A DNA stretch of 64,000 nucleotides, taken from the NCBI GenBank assembly GCA_958299035.1, contig CATQJL010000112.1:69223117-69287116 (forward strand). Direction: 5' to 3'. Under the pieces are notes generated by a model, which saw only the letters and a program-made list of their open reading frames with translations, was not told where the DNA came from and searched no databases. This document shows positions 33,377-46,450 of this stretch, piece by piece (position 1 is the first letter of the stretch; every line of letters begins with the position of its first letter). Made by a program: the position numbers and the translations under genes. The DNA comes from Cylicocyclus nassatus (taxonomy: Eukaryota > Nematoda > Chromadorea > Rhabditida > Strongylidae).

Positions 33377-36300
33377 AAAAAGAAAAATGAGGATCTTTTC
33401 TGATGCCATTTTAGTATGATACTAGCGTCCTGTACGAAATACTACCTGTACGAAGTTCTTGTAAACAATAGCACCATAAGCAAGTGGGTATGCTAATTCC
33501 TCTGCCGAGATCTTTCTTAGATTTATATGGAATCCAAAAAGCTTCTTTATGGCGTGACACCTGATACAAAATTTTTTGGGATGATCGTTTGCGGTCGCTT
33601 CTTCGCAGGATTAATCTTTTGAAACGAAGGAAGTGCAGCATGAAAAGAAAATCTACTTGTTTTTAGCTCTAGATATTTCCAGCTCAACGTATGTGAGATT
33701 ATACTTCCATTGTTTAGCTCTTTCAATCGAAATTTTATCTCCTTCAACAATTCGTCTGCAATCCACATCTAAAAACTACATTCTCGAAATGCTATCAATA
33801 GGTATATCTATGGTTTCTCACCTATCTCACTCAAAAGCTCTTGGTAGTCGGGTAGAGCTGGCCTAAATGGAAGTATTTATTAAAAGCTGAATCGATGTTC
33901 TTCAAATTGATATAACAACCATAAGTTATCATTGATAGATCTTAGAGATGTGGGCGTAATTCTAGATCAGCAAACCGTGGTTAAGTTGAAGAAGAATGAA
34001 AAGAGACCAAAAATTGGCTTCGCGCTAAATTTTTTCACAAAAAATGAAGTCCGGCGATGTTGCCAGCGTATCATGACAGGATTCGCTTTGTAACAAAGGC
34101 GAAAAGGTACCCATAGTCGAATGTTTCTGGAGCGCAAGGTGAGGTTAATACTAGGAAGCATGCGACTTGTGGAGAAGCAGACGAGTAAAGGAGGCTGAGC
34201 AGAATCTCCGCGGAATTGGCGAAATCCTGCTACATCTTATATCATTCTGTTCGTCACGACACGTCTAGGAGCACTGACAACGTCGCCAAACTAAGCCGTC
34301 ACTCCTTAACAAAATGAATCGGCATTTTCGGGCGCAATCCAACAGCCTCCTCGATCTATTTAAAACTCAGCCATGATATGTCATCACCCTAAGTCCTGAG
34401 TGAAATCAAGGCACAGGCTGTGCAAAATAAGTCAAAGTTTTAGCTTACCTCGCTTACTTATGCTTTGAAGCAGAGGCTGAATGCTTAATTCAAGCAGAGT
34501 GTGTTGTGTAAGGCTTGTCTTCTTTCATTCAAGATTATTTTGAAAACGTTTTCCTCAGTTGGCTTACGAATTGTTTTTTGTTGTAAAATGGCACAAACAA
34601 TAAAACAACATCCATATTCCTGAGAAATTATAGAATGAATCAATTTTTCGAAGCTAGTTGAGTACTTGATTCCGAAAGAGCAGACTGTTGCAAACGTCTA
34701 TATCACATCATCGAAAATCTTCGTTAACGTTCACTTGACACGCGTTGACAAGCAAACACTCCTTTCATAAAACGAAAGACTAAACTCGGTTGAGAATAGA
34801 TTACATAACAAATAAATAACTTTGAAAATTCGGTCTGAGTAACGAAACACTGTCAAAAACTCACCTGTAATCCCAAATAAGTCGGAGATCAATTACGGAA
34901 ATATAGTATAAAACTAATATTACTATAATTGCCAAAGTTACAACTCCTTTCTTAGTATCGCTGCTAACAGATTGCTTTTGATCACAGCTCTTCATGCAAA
35001 TAATTGCTATGTAGTGCCTTCCTGAATGACGGCGCAAGTTGAAGGCTTCTTATTGCAAAAATTCACGAATGTACAATCGGGTGGTTCCCCGGTAAATCTA
35101 CCCGGAAGCGGCAGCACTTGCGCGTGAAAGATTGCTGCAGAGCGAGAAGTTTCACTTCAGTGTTTTCTTTGCTCCTTCTTCATCTTTCAAGTATGCTCAC
35201 TCGATAAAGTTGAAGTCGAGTTTCAGTCACATCGTCGTTTGAGTTCAGGTGCACTACTTGGTACCTGCCCCGCAACTGTTGTTTGTGACGTAAACCTTTC
35301 TTCCATTCTTTTCTGTCAAGTGTTTCTTTACAATGTTGCTAGGTTTCTTTCATCTTAAAAGGCATTCCCCTATCAAGCAACGATATGACTATTCAGGTAG
35401 CAAAACTGCCTTGCATTTACCTTCTACTCCTAGTTAATTGAAGAATATCTTCTAGTACATACAGCAATGTTTCAGACAGATTCACTGACAAGAACGAAAA
35501 TTACGACGATTTCTAGAGTGTCTCTATAATTATGTCTAGCACTGTATAAGAAAAATGAAGAATTAGCAAAGAACATTGGAATTATCTGGAACTTCTCGCA
35601 CTACGGCAGTCGTCCACGCGCAAGCGCTGCCGCTTTTGCAAATGAACTAAAAAATCTACTTGAACTGTAGACTATATGTATTATTTTTATCAATGACAAG
35701 AACGTGTATCAACTTCCTATACTGGAAGATAACACAAGTGAGGAAGGAAGGGACTGATTAATGTGTGTAATCGGACAAAAACTAATGACATTGATCTAAG
35801 CGAAAAGGCTTCAACATGATAAATGTTGCAGTTAAACATCGGTAATCAGGCGGCTTTGCAAAAGTTTCAAAATCATTCAAATCTGAAGCTTGATCAGCAA
35901 ATAATAAGCAGACGACGGGTCTCACACAGAAAATTTTCATCTGTTGGTACGTTTGTTCGTAGGGGATTGCCAATTATGAACAGTAAGTGCAAGGCAATGT
36001 GTGCAATGCCACTTCCTGCAATTATAGTGCATGCCAAAAAAATGGGTATAAAAGCACGCAGTCTAGTAGAAAATGAAAGTTTCTGCAAGTTACTGAAAAA
36101 CTGGGAATATGTCGGAAAGAGTGTTGAGAAAGGAAAGCGGTTTGGTTCATTATTCTTTTCTCCCTGCGTATGCAAATATGCTGTCCCACTCCCCCCTCGC
36201 CCATCTAACACTCATGTTGATTTCCACGAAAGAATCACATTGATTTTTATTCAGGCATTTTGCAGCGCCTGAATAGAAATCGAAGTGGTAGTCTCATGAA

Positions 36301-38793
36301 ATAATTGCTCAAAATTATCAGCATAATACATTTATGAGTCGTGCAAAACAGCTCTTTCTCAATAATTAATTGATGAGCGTTTAACGAGTAATTTCATATT
36401 ATCATACTCAAAATTCATTATGAGGAATGAAGTATTTGTAATCAGCAAGTATTACTGATGCTTTTACATTATTGAAGGTATCTCGACTTGTTGCTCTGCT
36501 GCCATTGAGTAGATTTCAAAATTTTCAAGATAAAAAAACTTTTTGGTGCGACACTCATAGGAAGGCCAGAAAAACCCTGAGCTGCCGAGCGATACTTGCA
36601 ACATTGGCTGCAAATTAGGCGAAATTTGTTTCATCTTCAATGCACTATAGTAGAAAAGGAGTTTGAAAGCCACAGAGTTCTTTCAGAATGGAAGCCATTC
36701 ATAACACTGATTTCACGGCAGGGCTCAGCATAAGTGGCGCTTTCACATGCTGGATGTCGTTTTTGAGGGCGAAGCAAAGGAAAACCCGCAAGGTTTCCAC
36801 CGGACGAAATAATGGAAAGTACAGCTCCAACTCTTAGCGAGCCTAAATTTGAAGGTATAATGTAATTTACTAGTTACAGGTGAATTAACACGTTACAAAC
36901 TCACAGTGCACAAACCTGTGTACACAATTTCAACGTGTCAAAACACAGTCTTTATGCACAAAATATGAAGAATTTGTTTACAACGAGTAAACAATATTGA
37001 GCCAAAAAATTCGGTGTGTATAAAGGCAACGATGATCAAAAGAAAAGTATGAAAATTTGTGAAAAAAACTATGTGAGTGAAAAAAGTTGTGTTTTTCGAT
37101 TTTAGGTTGCACCCGCGCAACCTGGGAGCACCATGAGGTTGCGCGGGACCAGACAGAGGCATGAATAATAACAATTCTCCCTCTTCCCTCACATATTTCG
37201 AATTTTTTTACATAAATTTATTCTTTTGGTCAAGGTCTAACTACGAGTACTCATCTTAATCCATATTTCATCTGCTTTGTTACAGCTCTTCATGATATGA
37301 AACAGCTTTTTTTCGCATCTCGGTTTTTGATCTTTGATTCATTTTTTGGTATTTTTCCGTTATCCGGACCCATTTTTTTCAAAAGGCGCTCACACATTAC
37401 GTTCTTTAGTCTAAAAACAATTTTTCATAGATTCCAGGAGGACTGCCTCCCTGCCAAGAGTAAGGAAAATATTGACATGTTTTTTGGTTCATTTTGACAT
37501 ATTTTTTTCGAAATCATTTCAGGTGAGGTAAAAGAGCATTTGTGATCACCTAAAAACTGCCTAATTGTTTTCTATAAAAGCAAAACAATCTAGAACTTAG
37601 GTTAGAACATCTTGATTGTTTTCAACAATGATTCAGCATTTTCTCTTTAAACTTTTCGCCATGCGAATTTAGCCAGACATGACTATAAATGTTGGGTTGA
37701 GGTTCCTCGCTGGCTTATTTCGTCACTTAGATGATGGCACCTTAGCCCACTTCTCTACTCTGGGCAAGTCTAATCTGTTCATCAATAAAATAATCACGTT
37801 ATTGTGATAACAGTGTTCATTTTTGATGCTGTTCAATCGAAAATGGGGCCACTATTGACTAAAAAACATTGAGAACGTCGGTAGGTAGGGCAATTCAAAC
37901 TCTTGGTTGAACCTGTTAAACATGTAAATGACACGTCAAATTTTTTTTTGACACGTGGCAGGAGGGTTGACATTCTTCCTGTGAAGTTGGAACCAGATAT
38001 GGTACAAGAAAAGAAGCAATATCCTTCCTCGAAAAAATGGGTCTGGATAGCGGAAAAATACCCATTTTTTCCTCACTTCAATCCACTTCCTTTTGTCGTT
38101 GCGGACTATCATAGAAGCTTCCATAAACATTGCCAAGGATTCCTCGTAATTTTTTTGCGATGTCAAGAGGAACACCATTTCTTAATTTTTGATACGTCAC
38201 CTCGTGCTGGACCCTGTTTCGTGATGTCGAAAACTGACATCACATGACATAAAGCGATAAAAGGTATAGTAAGATTCAACTCAGTTTAGGCGGAAATTGA
38301 ACTGGCAAGAGTCCGCTTCGCAACGACTCGCTCCCTTGCAGTCTGCGTCTCTTCATTCTAAACTAACTCGCTGAACCAGTGGCGGAGCGGACGCGCTGCT
38401 CCATTTGGGATGTTTCGCCTACTCCGGGTTGAAAAAGGCTGTAATCATGACCTTTATTAAGGGCCTAAGGGTGATTAAGTGACTGTGTGTATGTGTCTGT
38501 CCGTCTCTCTGTCTGTAACGAAATTTGTAAAGCGAGTTTTAGCAGAGGCTTTGAGGTAAAATTTTGCTCGTGGCATACTGTGAGCATGCAGATCCACTGT
38601 GCAAAAGCGCAAGTCGGTTCCATGTGCGGAACTCTTGGAAAGTGTGCGACAAATGGATCGTGCGGCTTAGTTTACATAAGTGGGACTTCCAGACTTCGCG
38701 AGATTATAGTTTTGCTTGAAATATGTATCATCAAGGCATTGGCTTTAGCACAAAAAATCATCAAAAATCATTTGTTTCGCCGGCGCCAAAATA
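33377..38793. other. long unassigned stretch
   Basis: No gene could be supported. The longest frame (35823-36272 +, 149 codons) is rich in Lys/Arg in its middle and has no motif I recognise. Frames at 37903-38247 and 38487-38837 likewise. A hairpin GCGCAACCTGG..ATGAGGTTGCGC lies near 37114-37143. Near 38440-38515 a TTAAGGGCCTAAGGG block precedes a GTCTGTCCGTCTCTCTGTCTG microsatellite, reminiscent of the Helitron-like 5' ends but without the TC..CTAG boundaries. Confidence 0.35.
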
Positions 38794-39630
38794 TTAGGTT
38801 GTCCCGAAAGTTTTGTCCGTTTTTCAAACCACTATAAAAACACGTACAATAAAGACCTGAATGAGTTTTGATGCAGCTTTTCCTTCTCCTTCTTATGGAT
38901 ACATTTTCGAACCATAATCTGGTATGCTTTTTTGGTAATTGCCAAAATTCTTCACCCGTCAATTTTATTTGCTCAAAGTTAGGCAAATTCTTGAAAATTT
39001 CATCCCAAAGTTTTGGGAAAGATTCAAAAAGGATCGTTAGAGCAATTCTCGGACTACAAGGGAATATTTTTATGTTCCCATAGGCTGCTGTTTTTAGCTT
39101 TAAAAAATTGTTTTTTCGGAGGTCTCAATTTTTGGCCAAGTCATGAATCATGCAACTGCAGCAAATACACGAAAGCTTTTGAAAATTTCTGTGAATTGGA
39201 ACATTTTTATTGAGCATTATTTATGCAGCACACCAACTTTGATTTGCTTTGAAAAAGTAGTTCTTTGGAATTTTCGGTATTTTCACGTGGTAAACGTGAT
39301 GAAAAAGCCGCGGTTCTCATTAAATAAATATTTATAATGGGCTTGGTAAATGTCGATTATGTAATATAAAATGAGTACAATATAGCAAAGGTTTGCTCTA
39401 GAAAACGGTTAACAGCGCTCAATGAAAACGTCAAAATAAAAATTTTTTAAATTCAGGAAAAATTTGGCATTACTTGCTGAGCTGCTCAAAAAGCCATCCA
39501 TGGCGATAACATTGCAAATACAGAGTAGATCAGAGAGCAAATATAGCTGTAGGAAAGAAGATAAAAGTCTGAATTAATTGGTAACTAAGTCACGCATAGA
39601 TCATGCGACAAAACTTTCGGGACAAGTTAA
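38794..39630. mobile_element. mariner-type non-autonomous element, TA-flanked
   Basis: Ends TTAGGTTGTCCCGAAAG and CTTTCGGGACAAGTTAA with TA duplications (38792-38793, 39631-39632). The interior matches the element at 47046-47922 in opposite orientation (for example CCATGGCGATAACAT). No transposase frame remains, although the size (837 bp) is compatible with a deleted mariner. Confidence 0.8.
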
Positions 39631-39850
39631 TAGAATGATTGCTTAGATAGCCAATTTGCAAAGGTTTTACTTAAGATTCCAAAAAGATTTTTGCACAGAG
39701 ATGTAGCTCAAGGAAGTCGATGTCATTATGGCAAAAAAAAAACAATATTTTTGAGACCAATTCAAATTCGAATATGTTCTTCGGCACAAAGGCTTTGTCT
39801 AGGGTGATCATTTGGCGCACTGAACATAAAGATCACGCTGATTTTGCAGG

Positions 39851-40870
39851 ATAGCGCCATTTTCTTGGGTGACGGTGGGTGTACAGTAGATGGGCCGAAG
39901 TTTCAGATCCGCGCAAAATCTTACCTGTAACTATTTACAAGCATGCTGCTTATATGAATATGTTGCTTGCTCGCTGTCATAACGCATTATTGTTAAGTTA
40001 TGGTGAGTTGCAGGGTTTGAATGGACATTTTTTTTGCTTTTGGGCCAATTTAGATTTCAGATATTCACGAAATGGGGAAACGGTCGTTTTGCATGGCGGT
40101 CTCCAGCGCCATTCTAATAACCTGTTTCAAGCGTTAGGTCGTTAAGTCGTAGGGTAGGTATATTTAGATTCCAGATATTCACAAAATGGGGAAACGGTCG
40201 TTTTGCATGGCGGTCTCCAGCGCCATTCTAATAACCTGTTTCAAGCGTTAGGTCGTTAAGTCGTAGGGTAGGTATATTTAGATTCCAGATATTCACAAAA
40301 TGGGGAAACGGTCGTTTTGCATGGCGGTCTCCAGCGCCATCCTGATAACCTGCCTCAATGTGTAAGCACGCGGCAAATCTCCCTCCCCAGTTTTTGCTTA
40401 GGCAAAGGCCGCCGAAGGGTGTATCGCGCGCGGCAGTGGTCCTATAAGGAAAACATTACGGTCGTGGGAAACCTTCTGTACCACACGAATTTCCTTTATC
40501 GTGGGGATTGAGTAGGATATTCTTAAAACAGCGCTTTAGGTAACCCCTGTCAAGGTTTCAGGCAGTTTTATGATTTTTACCCGCTGCCATGTACCTACCG
40601 TAACTCTGCGAAAAGGTCTCAAAACGCAACGAGAGTTTTTGAACGTGGTCAGAAGGTCGAATCTCTCTAGGCCTAGTTTCAGCCGAAACTGAGATTTCGC
40701 TCCTCTGCAGTACACCTACCATAACTTGGTGAAAACGCCCCAAATGCCGAAGGAGTATGAGTAGGACATTTGTAATTAGCATTTAATTGGCCCTACTAAC
40801 AAAGTTTCAGCGAAATCCATGATTTTAGTTTCTTACGTGTACCCACCGTAACCCCAGAAAATGGCGCTAT
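39851..40870. mobile_element. foldback element containing a 114-bp tandem repeat
   Basis: ATAGCGCCATTTTCTTGGG and GTGGGTGTAC at the left are mirrored by GTACCCACC and CCAGAAAATGGCGCTAT at the right. Inside is a direct repeat of 114-bp period. Confidence 0.55.
40046..40345 (+). repeat. 114-bp direct repeat, about 2.6 copies
   Basis: CAGATATTCAC..AATGGGGAAACGG starts at 40058, 40172 and 40286 with almost no divergence between copies 2 and 3, so the duplication is recent. Each unit includes GTTTTGCATGGCGGTCTCC. Confidence 0.85.
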
Positions 40871-41070
40871 CGCGCGAAATAACTACGATGTTTGTCATCA
40901 GCGGCCGGAATAACCCTCATATATTGAGTTTGCGCAAGATCAACCACAAAAACATTTTGGGGACCGGATAGCCAAATAACGCCATCAGTTTTTAAAATTA
41001 TACATTCTTTTATCGATTTTATTGATTTTGTAGCAATAACATAACAACAATTTTTTAATTTTAATTTTGA

Positions 41071-42258
41071 CTAGCTGGCTTACCCGGCTCCGCCGTATCC
41101 GGACCAAACTTGGCACACATACACTTCGGGCCCCGGCGGGTGTCACAGTCCACTTTTCGTTATCGATCGATGTCGATTTTACCGATTTTTATCGATTTTT
41201 TTGCAGAGTTCACCTTCAGGGCTAGGAGTTGGCACAGGGGGGAAGTGAGCATGGGGATTCCGAATACAATATTAGTTTTCAGAATTATCGATTGCTTTTA
41301 TTGATTTTATCGATTTTTTGGCAGAGTTCACCTACAGGGCTAGGAGTTGGCACAGGGGGGAAGTGAGCATGGGGATTCCGAATACAATATTAGTTTTCAG
41401 GATCGTCCATTACTTTTATCGATTTTATCGATCTTTTTGCAAAGTTTGACCTGCGGGGCTGGGAGTTTGCACAGAGGGTAATCGAGCATGCAGATTACGA
41501 ATACAATATTAGTTTTCAAGATCGTCCATTACTTTTATCGATTTTATCGATTTTTTGAAAATTTGAGCTAGGAGGCTGGAATTTGGCACAGGGGTGTTCG
41601 AGCATGCTGATCACCCCCCTTGGGGATGATCAGCATGCTCGATTACCCCCCTGTGCCAACTCCCAGCCCCCTAGCTCAAACTTTGCAAAAAAATCGATAA
41701 AATCGATAAAAGTAATCGATAATCCTGAAAACCAATATTGTATTCGGAATCCCCATGCTCGATTACCCCCCTGTGCGAACTCCCAGCCCCGTAGCTCAAA
41801 CTTTGCAAAAAAATCGATAAAATCGATAAAAGTAATCGATAATCCTGAAAACCAATCTTGTATTCGGAATCCCCATGCTCGATTACCCCCCTGTGCCAAC
41901 TCCCAGCCCCGTAGCTCAAACTTTGCAAAAAAATCGATAAAATCGATAAAAGTAATCGATAATCCTGAAAACCAATATTGTATTCGGAATCCCCATGCTC
42001 GATTACCCCCCTGTGCCAACTCCCAGCCCCGTAGATGAACTCAGCAAAAAAATCGATAAAAATCGATAAAATCGCTATCGATCGATGACGAAAAGTAGCC
42101 TATGACACCCGCCGGGGCCCGTAGTGTATGTGTGCCAAGTTTGGTCCGGATCGGTTCAGAAATGGAATTTTCTATTCGGAACATACGTACACACAGACAG
42201 ACAGACAGACATACAGACATACAGACAGACAAACAGACATTCAGCTTTATATATAAGA
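41071..42258 (-). mobile_element. Helitron/Helentron-like element, copy 3, with 120-bp array
   Basis: On the minus strand it starts TCTTATATATAAAGCTG (from 42258) and ends CTAG (41071), with A before and T after. It carries the same subterminal inverted blocks as copies 1 and 2. The 3.4 units of an exact 120-bp period at 41630-42040 are nearly identical; the remaining interior has diverged units in the other direction around 41610. Confidence 0.85.
41631..42045 (-). repeat. 120-bp minisatellite rich in ATCGAT
   Basis: GATTACCCCCCTGTGC recurs at 41641, 41761, 41881 and 42001. Each unit has three ATCGAT boxes, plus CCAGCCCCGTAGCTCAAA and GGAATCCCCATGCTC. Only a few substitutions separate the units. 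Confidence 0.9.
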
Positions 42259-42463
42259 TTTATCAATTTTCAATTTTTTCAAATTCATAATTTTCAATAA
42301 CATCGTCAACACGAGACGATAAGGGATCAACAACGTCGCTGCTGATTAAAGAAAACAGTAAGTTTTGGTGGTGACTGGTCTGTGATAACTGTAGACGATT
42401 CAGTGTACTGTTTGGAAAAATCTTCTTGAATATGTTACACACAAGATTAAAAGTCTTGCCTTA

Positions 42464-43122
42464 CACTGGGTGTCACAAAAGTATTACACTGTTTGATTGT
42501 TGATATTTCTTCTCCCAAGAAGTTTTCTGATTATCTTTAAGTACCATTTTGTAAAGCTGGCTACAATTTAGATTTACAATATGAAGCGAATCGTCGATCT
42601 CTCTTCATTACTGTGAGATTACGGTAGAAAACTCAAGAAGGGTTGTGAGCTATCAAGGACCCTTTTTCGCCGCAGAAAACAAGCCAAACAACCAGAAAAC
42701 CTTTGTGCTGGCTCAATTGAAGCCGGTAAAACCAAATATTATGCTTGCACATTACCACAATGCTTCCTTCATAAGTTATGACAGATAGACCACATTAGTT
42801 GTTTATGATTACACTATTTTGAAAGCTTTGTAAACTCGTAAAAAGTTGAATAATAAAATCAGAGACTTAAAAACCCTAGTACACCACTTTTCAAATTTTT
42901 GGAGACTTTTTTAAAACACCGTAAGCCCGCAGTGACGCCATGAGTTGAAAGTTCCTACCGTAACCTTACAGTAGTAAAAAAGGATCCGTGATTCGCTTCA
43001 TACTGTAAGTCTAAGTTGAAGCCAGCTCCACAAATTAGTGCTTAGAAAATGGTGGCAAAAGACTTTTTGGGAAAAGAAATATCAACGATCAAACAATGCA
43101 TACATACTCTTGGGATACTCTG
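42464..43122. mobile_element. Tc1/mariner-type non-autonomous element, TA-flanked
   Basis: Ends CACTGGGTGTCACAAAAG and its diverged mirror GGGATACTCTG, each next to TA. Inner mirrored parts are CACTGTTTGATTGTTGATAT and ATATCAACGATCAAACA. It is related to 11897-12566, sharing the terminal (C)AGGGTGTNC-type motif and the TTCATACTGTAA..CTAAGTT interior. Confidence 0.7.
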
Positions 43123-43369
43123 TATATCAACGACGACGACTAGGCCGAAACGTGAGTGATGTAAGAGTGTTTCATAATGTCAAGTACAGAACTGAAATCA
43201 TTTACCATTACGTTGAGGCTTCTATGTAGAAGAGCTTATAAATTACCGCAAGCGGTGCAATTGAAATCTGCTAACACCTAGCTTGAATAAAAAACTGAAA
43301 ACCGATTGAAGCTCATGAGTCAACTGACAAGGGAACGACACTCAATGTCCGTAGTTTTTTGAGATGAGA

Positions 43370-43707
43370 TGTACACTATTACACTCGTCTTGGAGTGCTG
43401 ATTCCGAATCTGACTTCCTTTTTGCTAATCGTTTTTCTAAGAAAAGTTATGAAGGATTTTCGCGCCAAATAACTATGGTCGCAATGCCGAAATACCGCTA
43501 TGATGCGGTGTAGTGGCTAGTGCGGTAGCCTCATATGTTAATGCAGGTTTCGGTTCCAGTCCTTTTGTGATTTCAGTTTTGCATTGCCATATTTCTCTTA
43601 GGCGACTATTGACGCGAAAATCCTCAATAACTTCTTCTAGAGAAACGACTAGCACAAACGGAAGTCAGATTCGAAATCACGTTCCAAGACGAGTATGATG
43701 GTGTACA
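43370..43707. repeat. foldback element with a tRNA-like centre
   Basis: TGTACACTATTACACTCGTC (43370) is mirrored by GACGAGTATGATGGTGTACA (to 43707). Both arms contain GAATCTGACTTCC or its mirror and a GCGAAAATCCT block. The centre has a tRNA-like segment (43508-43575). Confidence 0.65.
43508..43575 (+). ncRNA. tRNA-like / SINE-like segment (degenerate)
   Basis: TGGCTAGTGCGG (43514-43525) resembles a pol III A box and GGTTCCAGTCC (43552-43562) a B box (consensus GGTTCGANTCC), at ordinary spacing. A complete cloverleaf with a 7-bp acceptor stem could not be drawn, so this is at best a tRNA-derived remnant. Confidence 0.35.
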
Positions 43708-45230
43708 GGCGCCATAAAACCTAATTGCCCGCGCCGTGCCTTAAACACCAGCGTAAGCGAGCGGTCGTCGCGAACGACTGTCGGCGTTCACGATATTCCA
43801 GGATATCGTTCTTTAACTTTCATGTTGTTCTCGTCAATGCAAAGTATATCTTTACGAAAGTCCCTTCACAAGTTTAAAAAAATATGTGTGGAAAGGGTGC
43901 GCGCTCATTGTCGCTCGCAAAAAACCTGTAGCGCTTCGGGACCAAACGTTTCCAGCCGCGCCGCGCGCTGGTGTTCAAAGCGACGCGTGGGCAATTGCAT
44001 TTTACGGGACCTTACATCTCCTCCCAAAGGCCACGAACTCCAAGTATCGTTTCCTTGTGAGAACGCAATTCATACTTACTTGAAGATGCGACAAAGCAAA
44101 ATTAACACGTTTTGTGTTTCTGATAAACTGCTAAGCAGACAAGTTTTGGCTTGTGACAAATATTGAGTTTTGTTTTCGGTCGCAATGGACTCAGTGTAAG
44201 TTGACAAGCTTAAATGAAACCTTTGTGCACTTCAATCACGTTACGAGCAGGTTATCACAAGACTAGTGTGCTCAGACAAGATCTGCAAAACGCGCAGAAG
44301 TCAAAAATCATTCCGAGTTTTGCAGCTTTCTGCATAACAGACATCAAGTGATCATATCTATACTTACAGAAAAGGTATGAAAATAAAAGATGCATGTAAA
44401 AATCATCTTGATTTGTAGCTCCTGCACATTTAAGACAGTTTTTTGTGATGACGATGCAAAGTCCTGATCAGTCATCAGTCGCTCCCTTTTCCTTATGCCG
44501 ACTGTTCGCTTACAGTACATCCCTTCGTGCCTGGCTGATGCTGAGCCGGTCTCCAATACCTTACCTATCTACCACGACCTACCCCATGCTTCTTCATCGG
44601 ATTTTCACAAACTGCGGCTTACCCTTATTTGCTTGGATAACAACTAAATCATTGAGTACTGATCGGTGCTCGTGTGTCTGCCAGCCAGTTAGCTGGTTGC
44701 GCTGCTCGCGGTCTTCTGCGGTGTTCGCATTCAATTGCTTTCTTCGAGAAGGTCTGAAACAGCTATAAGGCCTCAACATCGCTGTCATAACGATTGTCGA
44801 AAATCTGCTGTTTGCGGTCTGTATGTGCGTTACCATGCAACTCCCCATGCCGAGTGTACTCAAAACAAAAATGCGTGGAAAATCTTCGGTTTGAGCCTTT
44901 GTTTAAACGCCAGCAGAATATCAGACAGGGATCCGTCCCATCTCTGAGAGGCGTTGCAGTGATTTCGGGAAACAAATGGGAAGGCACGGGCGCAGGCTGC
45001 AGCATGGCGAAGACGCAATATCTTTAGTCGCGATCGCGGCTTTCCCAGCCGCAGTGTGCATAAGGTGCTGAATTTGCAACGATGAAGATACGCACGCGTC
45101 CGTTCGCGCTCGCTCAACTAGTACTGCTTCTGTGCCTTCGTCATGTAATAGCCTTTATACCCCCGCTAAGGAGGGGAAGAGAGCTGCAAAGGGACGCGTT
45201 CATATTGAATATTTATGCTGTGAAAATTCC
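43708..45230. other. unassigned, locally GC-rich DNA
   Basis: Overlapping frames up to 114 codons on both strands (43822-44166, 44445-44768, 44594-44863) have no recognisable domains. Coding function is not excluded but not supported. Confidence 0.35.
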
Positions 45231-45234
45231 CATG

Positions 45235-46358
45235 CAGGGCCCGACACAGATCGTCTGGAAGCACGCTGGACTTCGTTTTTAAAGCAAAAGCAAAGGAGAT
45301 ATCGTTTCTGAGCATTCGGGGCCGAGCACCAAGAGTAAGCGCCATTTAGTCGAACACAAGCTTTTCGGACAAGTTATCGCACGATTGACATGCTCAATCG
45401 TCTATGGCAAAAGTGCGCGCGATTTAAAAACATGGCTAAAATGAAAAAATTGCTTGTTTACAGCGCACAGAGAAGCATATGACACCAAAATTACACTGTA
45501 TACATAGAAAGTTATTTGCAGAAGAATTATGCAAAAAGATTTGAAAACTTGTGTAAAGCGGTCACCAGACGATCTAAGATCGTTGGAGCATATATTTCTG
45601 TCACTTCACATAGGTTTTAGATTTTTTTTTATCATGGACGGATTCTCCGGTCAAAAATCTAACCCTGAACAAAAAGAAAGTTTCATATCATTGCCTTTCC
45701 TTTGTTTTTTGCCTTCAATTTTCTCCATAGAATCGCTTTGTTAAATATACGCTCCAATGCCAAACTTTTGTGCATGCGTAGTATTTACCTCCAATTTGGA
45801 TTTTCACTCTTATCTTACGTCTTTTTTTTCAGACTAAAAATCTTTCTTGTTTACCTTCTCCTAAGCATGTCAAAGGAGACTTCTTTAAACTTGGAAACCG
45901 ACTCGTGCCGGGCCCTGTGCCGATTCCCAGCCTCGTAGCTCGTACTTTGCAAAAAAATCGATAAAACCGATGGAAGTATTTGATAATTTTGAAAAATAAT
46001 ATTGTCGTAATCGGCATGCCCACTTACCTCATTGTGCTAATTACCAACCCCCCTTAGCTTTGCAAAAAAATCAATAAAAGGATAGAAGTAATTGACAAGT
46101 TTGAAAAATAATATTGTATTCGTAATCGTAATTGATTACCCCCTCTGACAACTCCCAGCCGTAGCTCAAACTTTGCAAAGTCGAAAAACCGATATCGATC
46201 GATAACGGAAAGTAGCCTACGACATCAGCCTCGTCCCGAAGTGTATGTGTGCCAGGTTTGGTCGGGATCGGTTCAAAAAAGGAATTTTTTGTTTGAAACT
46301 ACGTACAGACATACAGACATGCAGACAGACACAAACAGATTTAGCTTTGTATATAGGA
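45235..46358 (-). mobile_element. Helitron/Helentron-like element, copy 5, 3'-truncated
   Basis: On the minus strand it begins TCCTATATACAAAGCT at 46358, preceded by A. It follows copy 4 (52228-53565) closely to about 45235, where similarity stops; the GCCAGCTAG end seen in copy 4 is missing. Part of the interior (45.4-45.9 kb) is a foldback-type sequence related to the element at 13558-15107. Confidence 0.7.
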
Positions 46359-46450
46359 TAAACAAACATGACATAAGATGTTTGTAGAGTAATCGTGTTA
46401 GTACTTTGTGCCTTCAGATTCTGTGGTGGAGATTCTGTAGTGAATTTATT

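Noticed and set aside
35823..36272. 149-codon frame considered as a possible DNA-binding or transposase fragment
   Set aside because: A faint resemblance to helix-turn-helix transposase segments could not be anchored to any conserved motif.
38440..38520. GTCTGTCCGTCTCTCTGTCTG block considered as another Helitron-like 5' end
   Set aside because: The preceding TC-TATATAAAG start is missing, and no CTAG hairpin end was found downstream.
41583..42038. 151-codon frame with repeated R-L-P-P-C-A-N-S-Q-P
   Set aside because: A translation of the 120-bp minisatellite. The same region gives 129- and 85-codon frames on the other strand.
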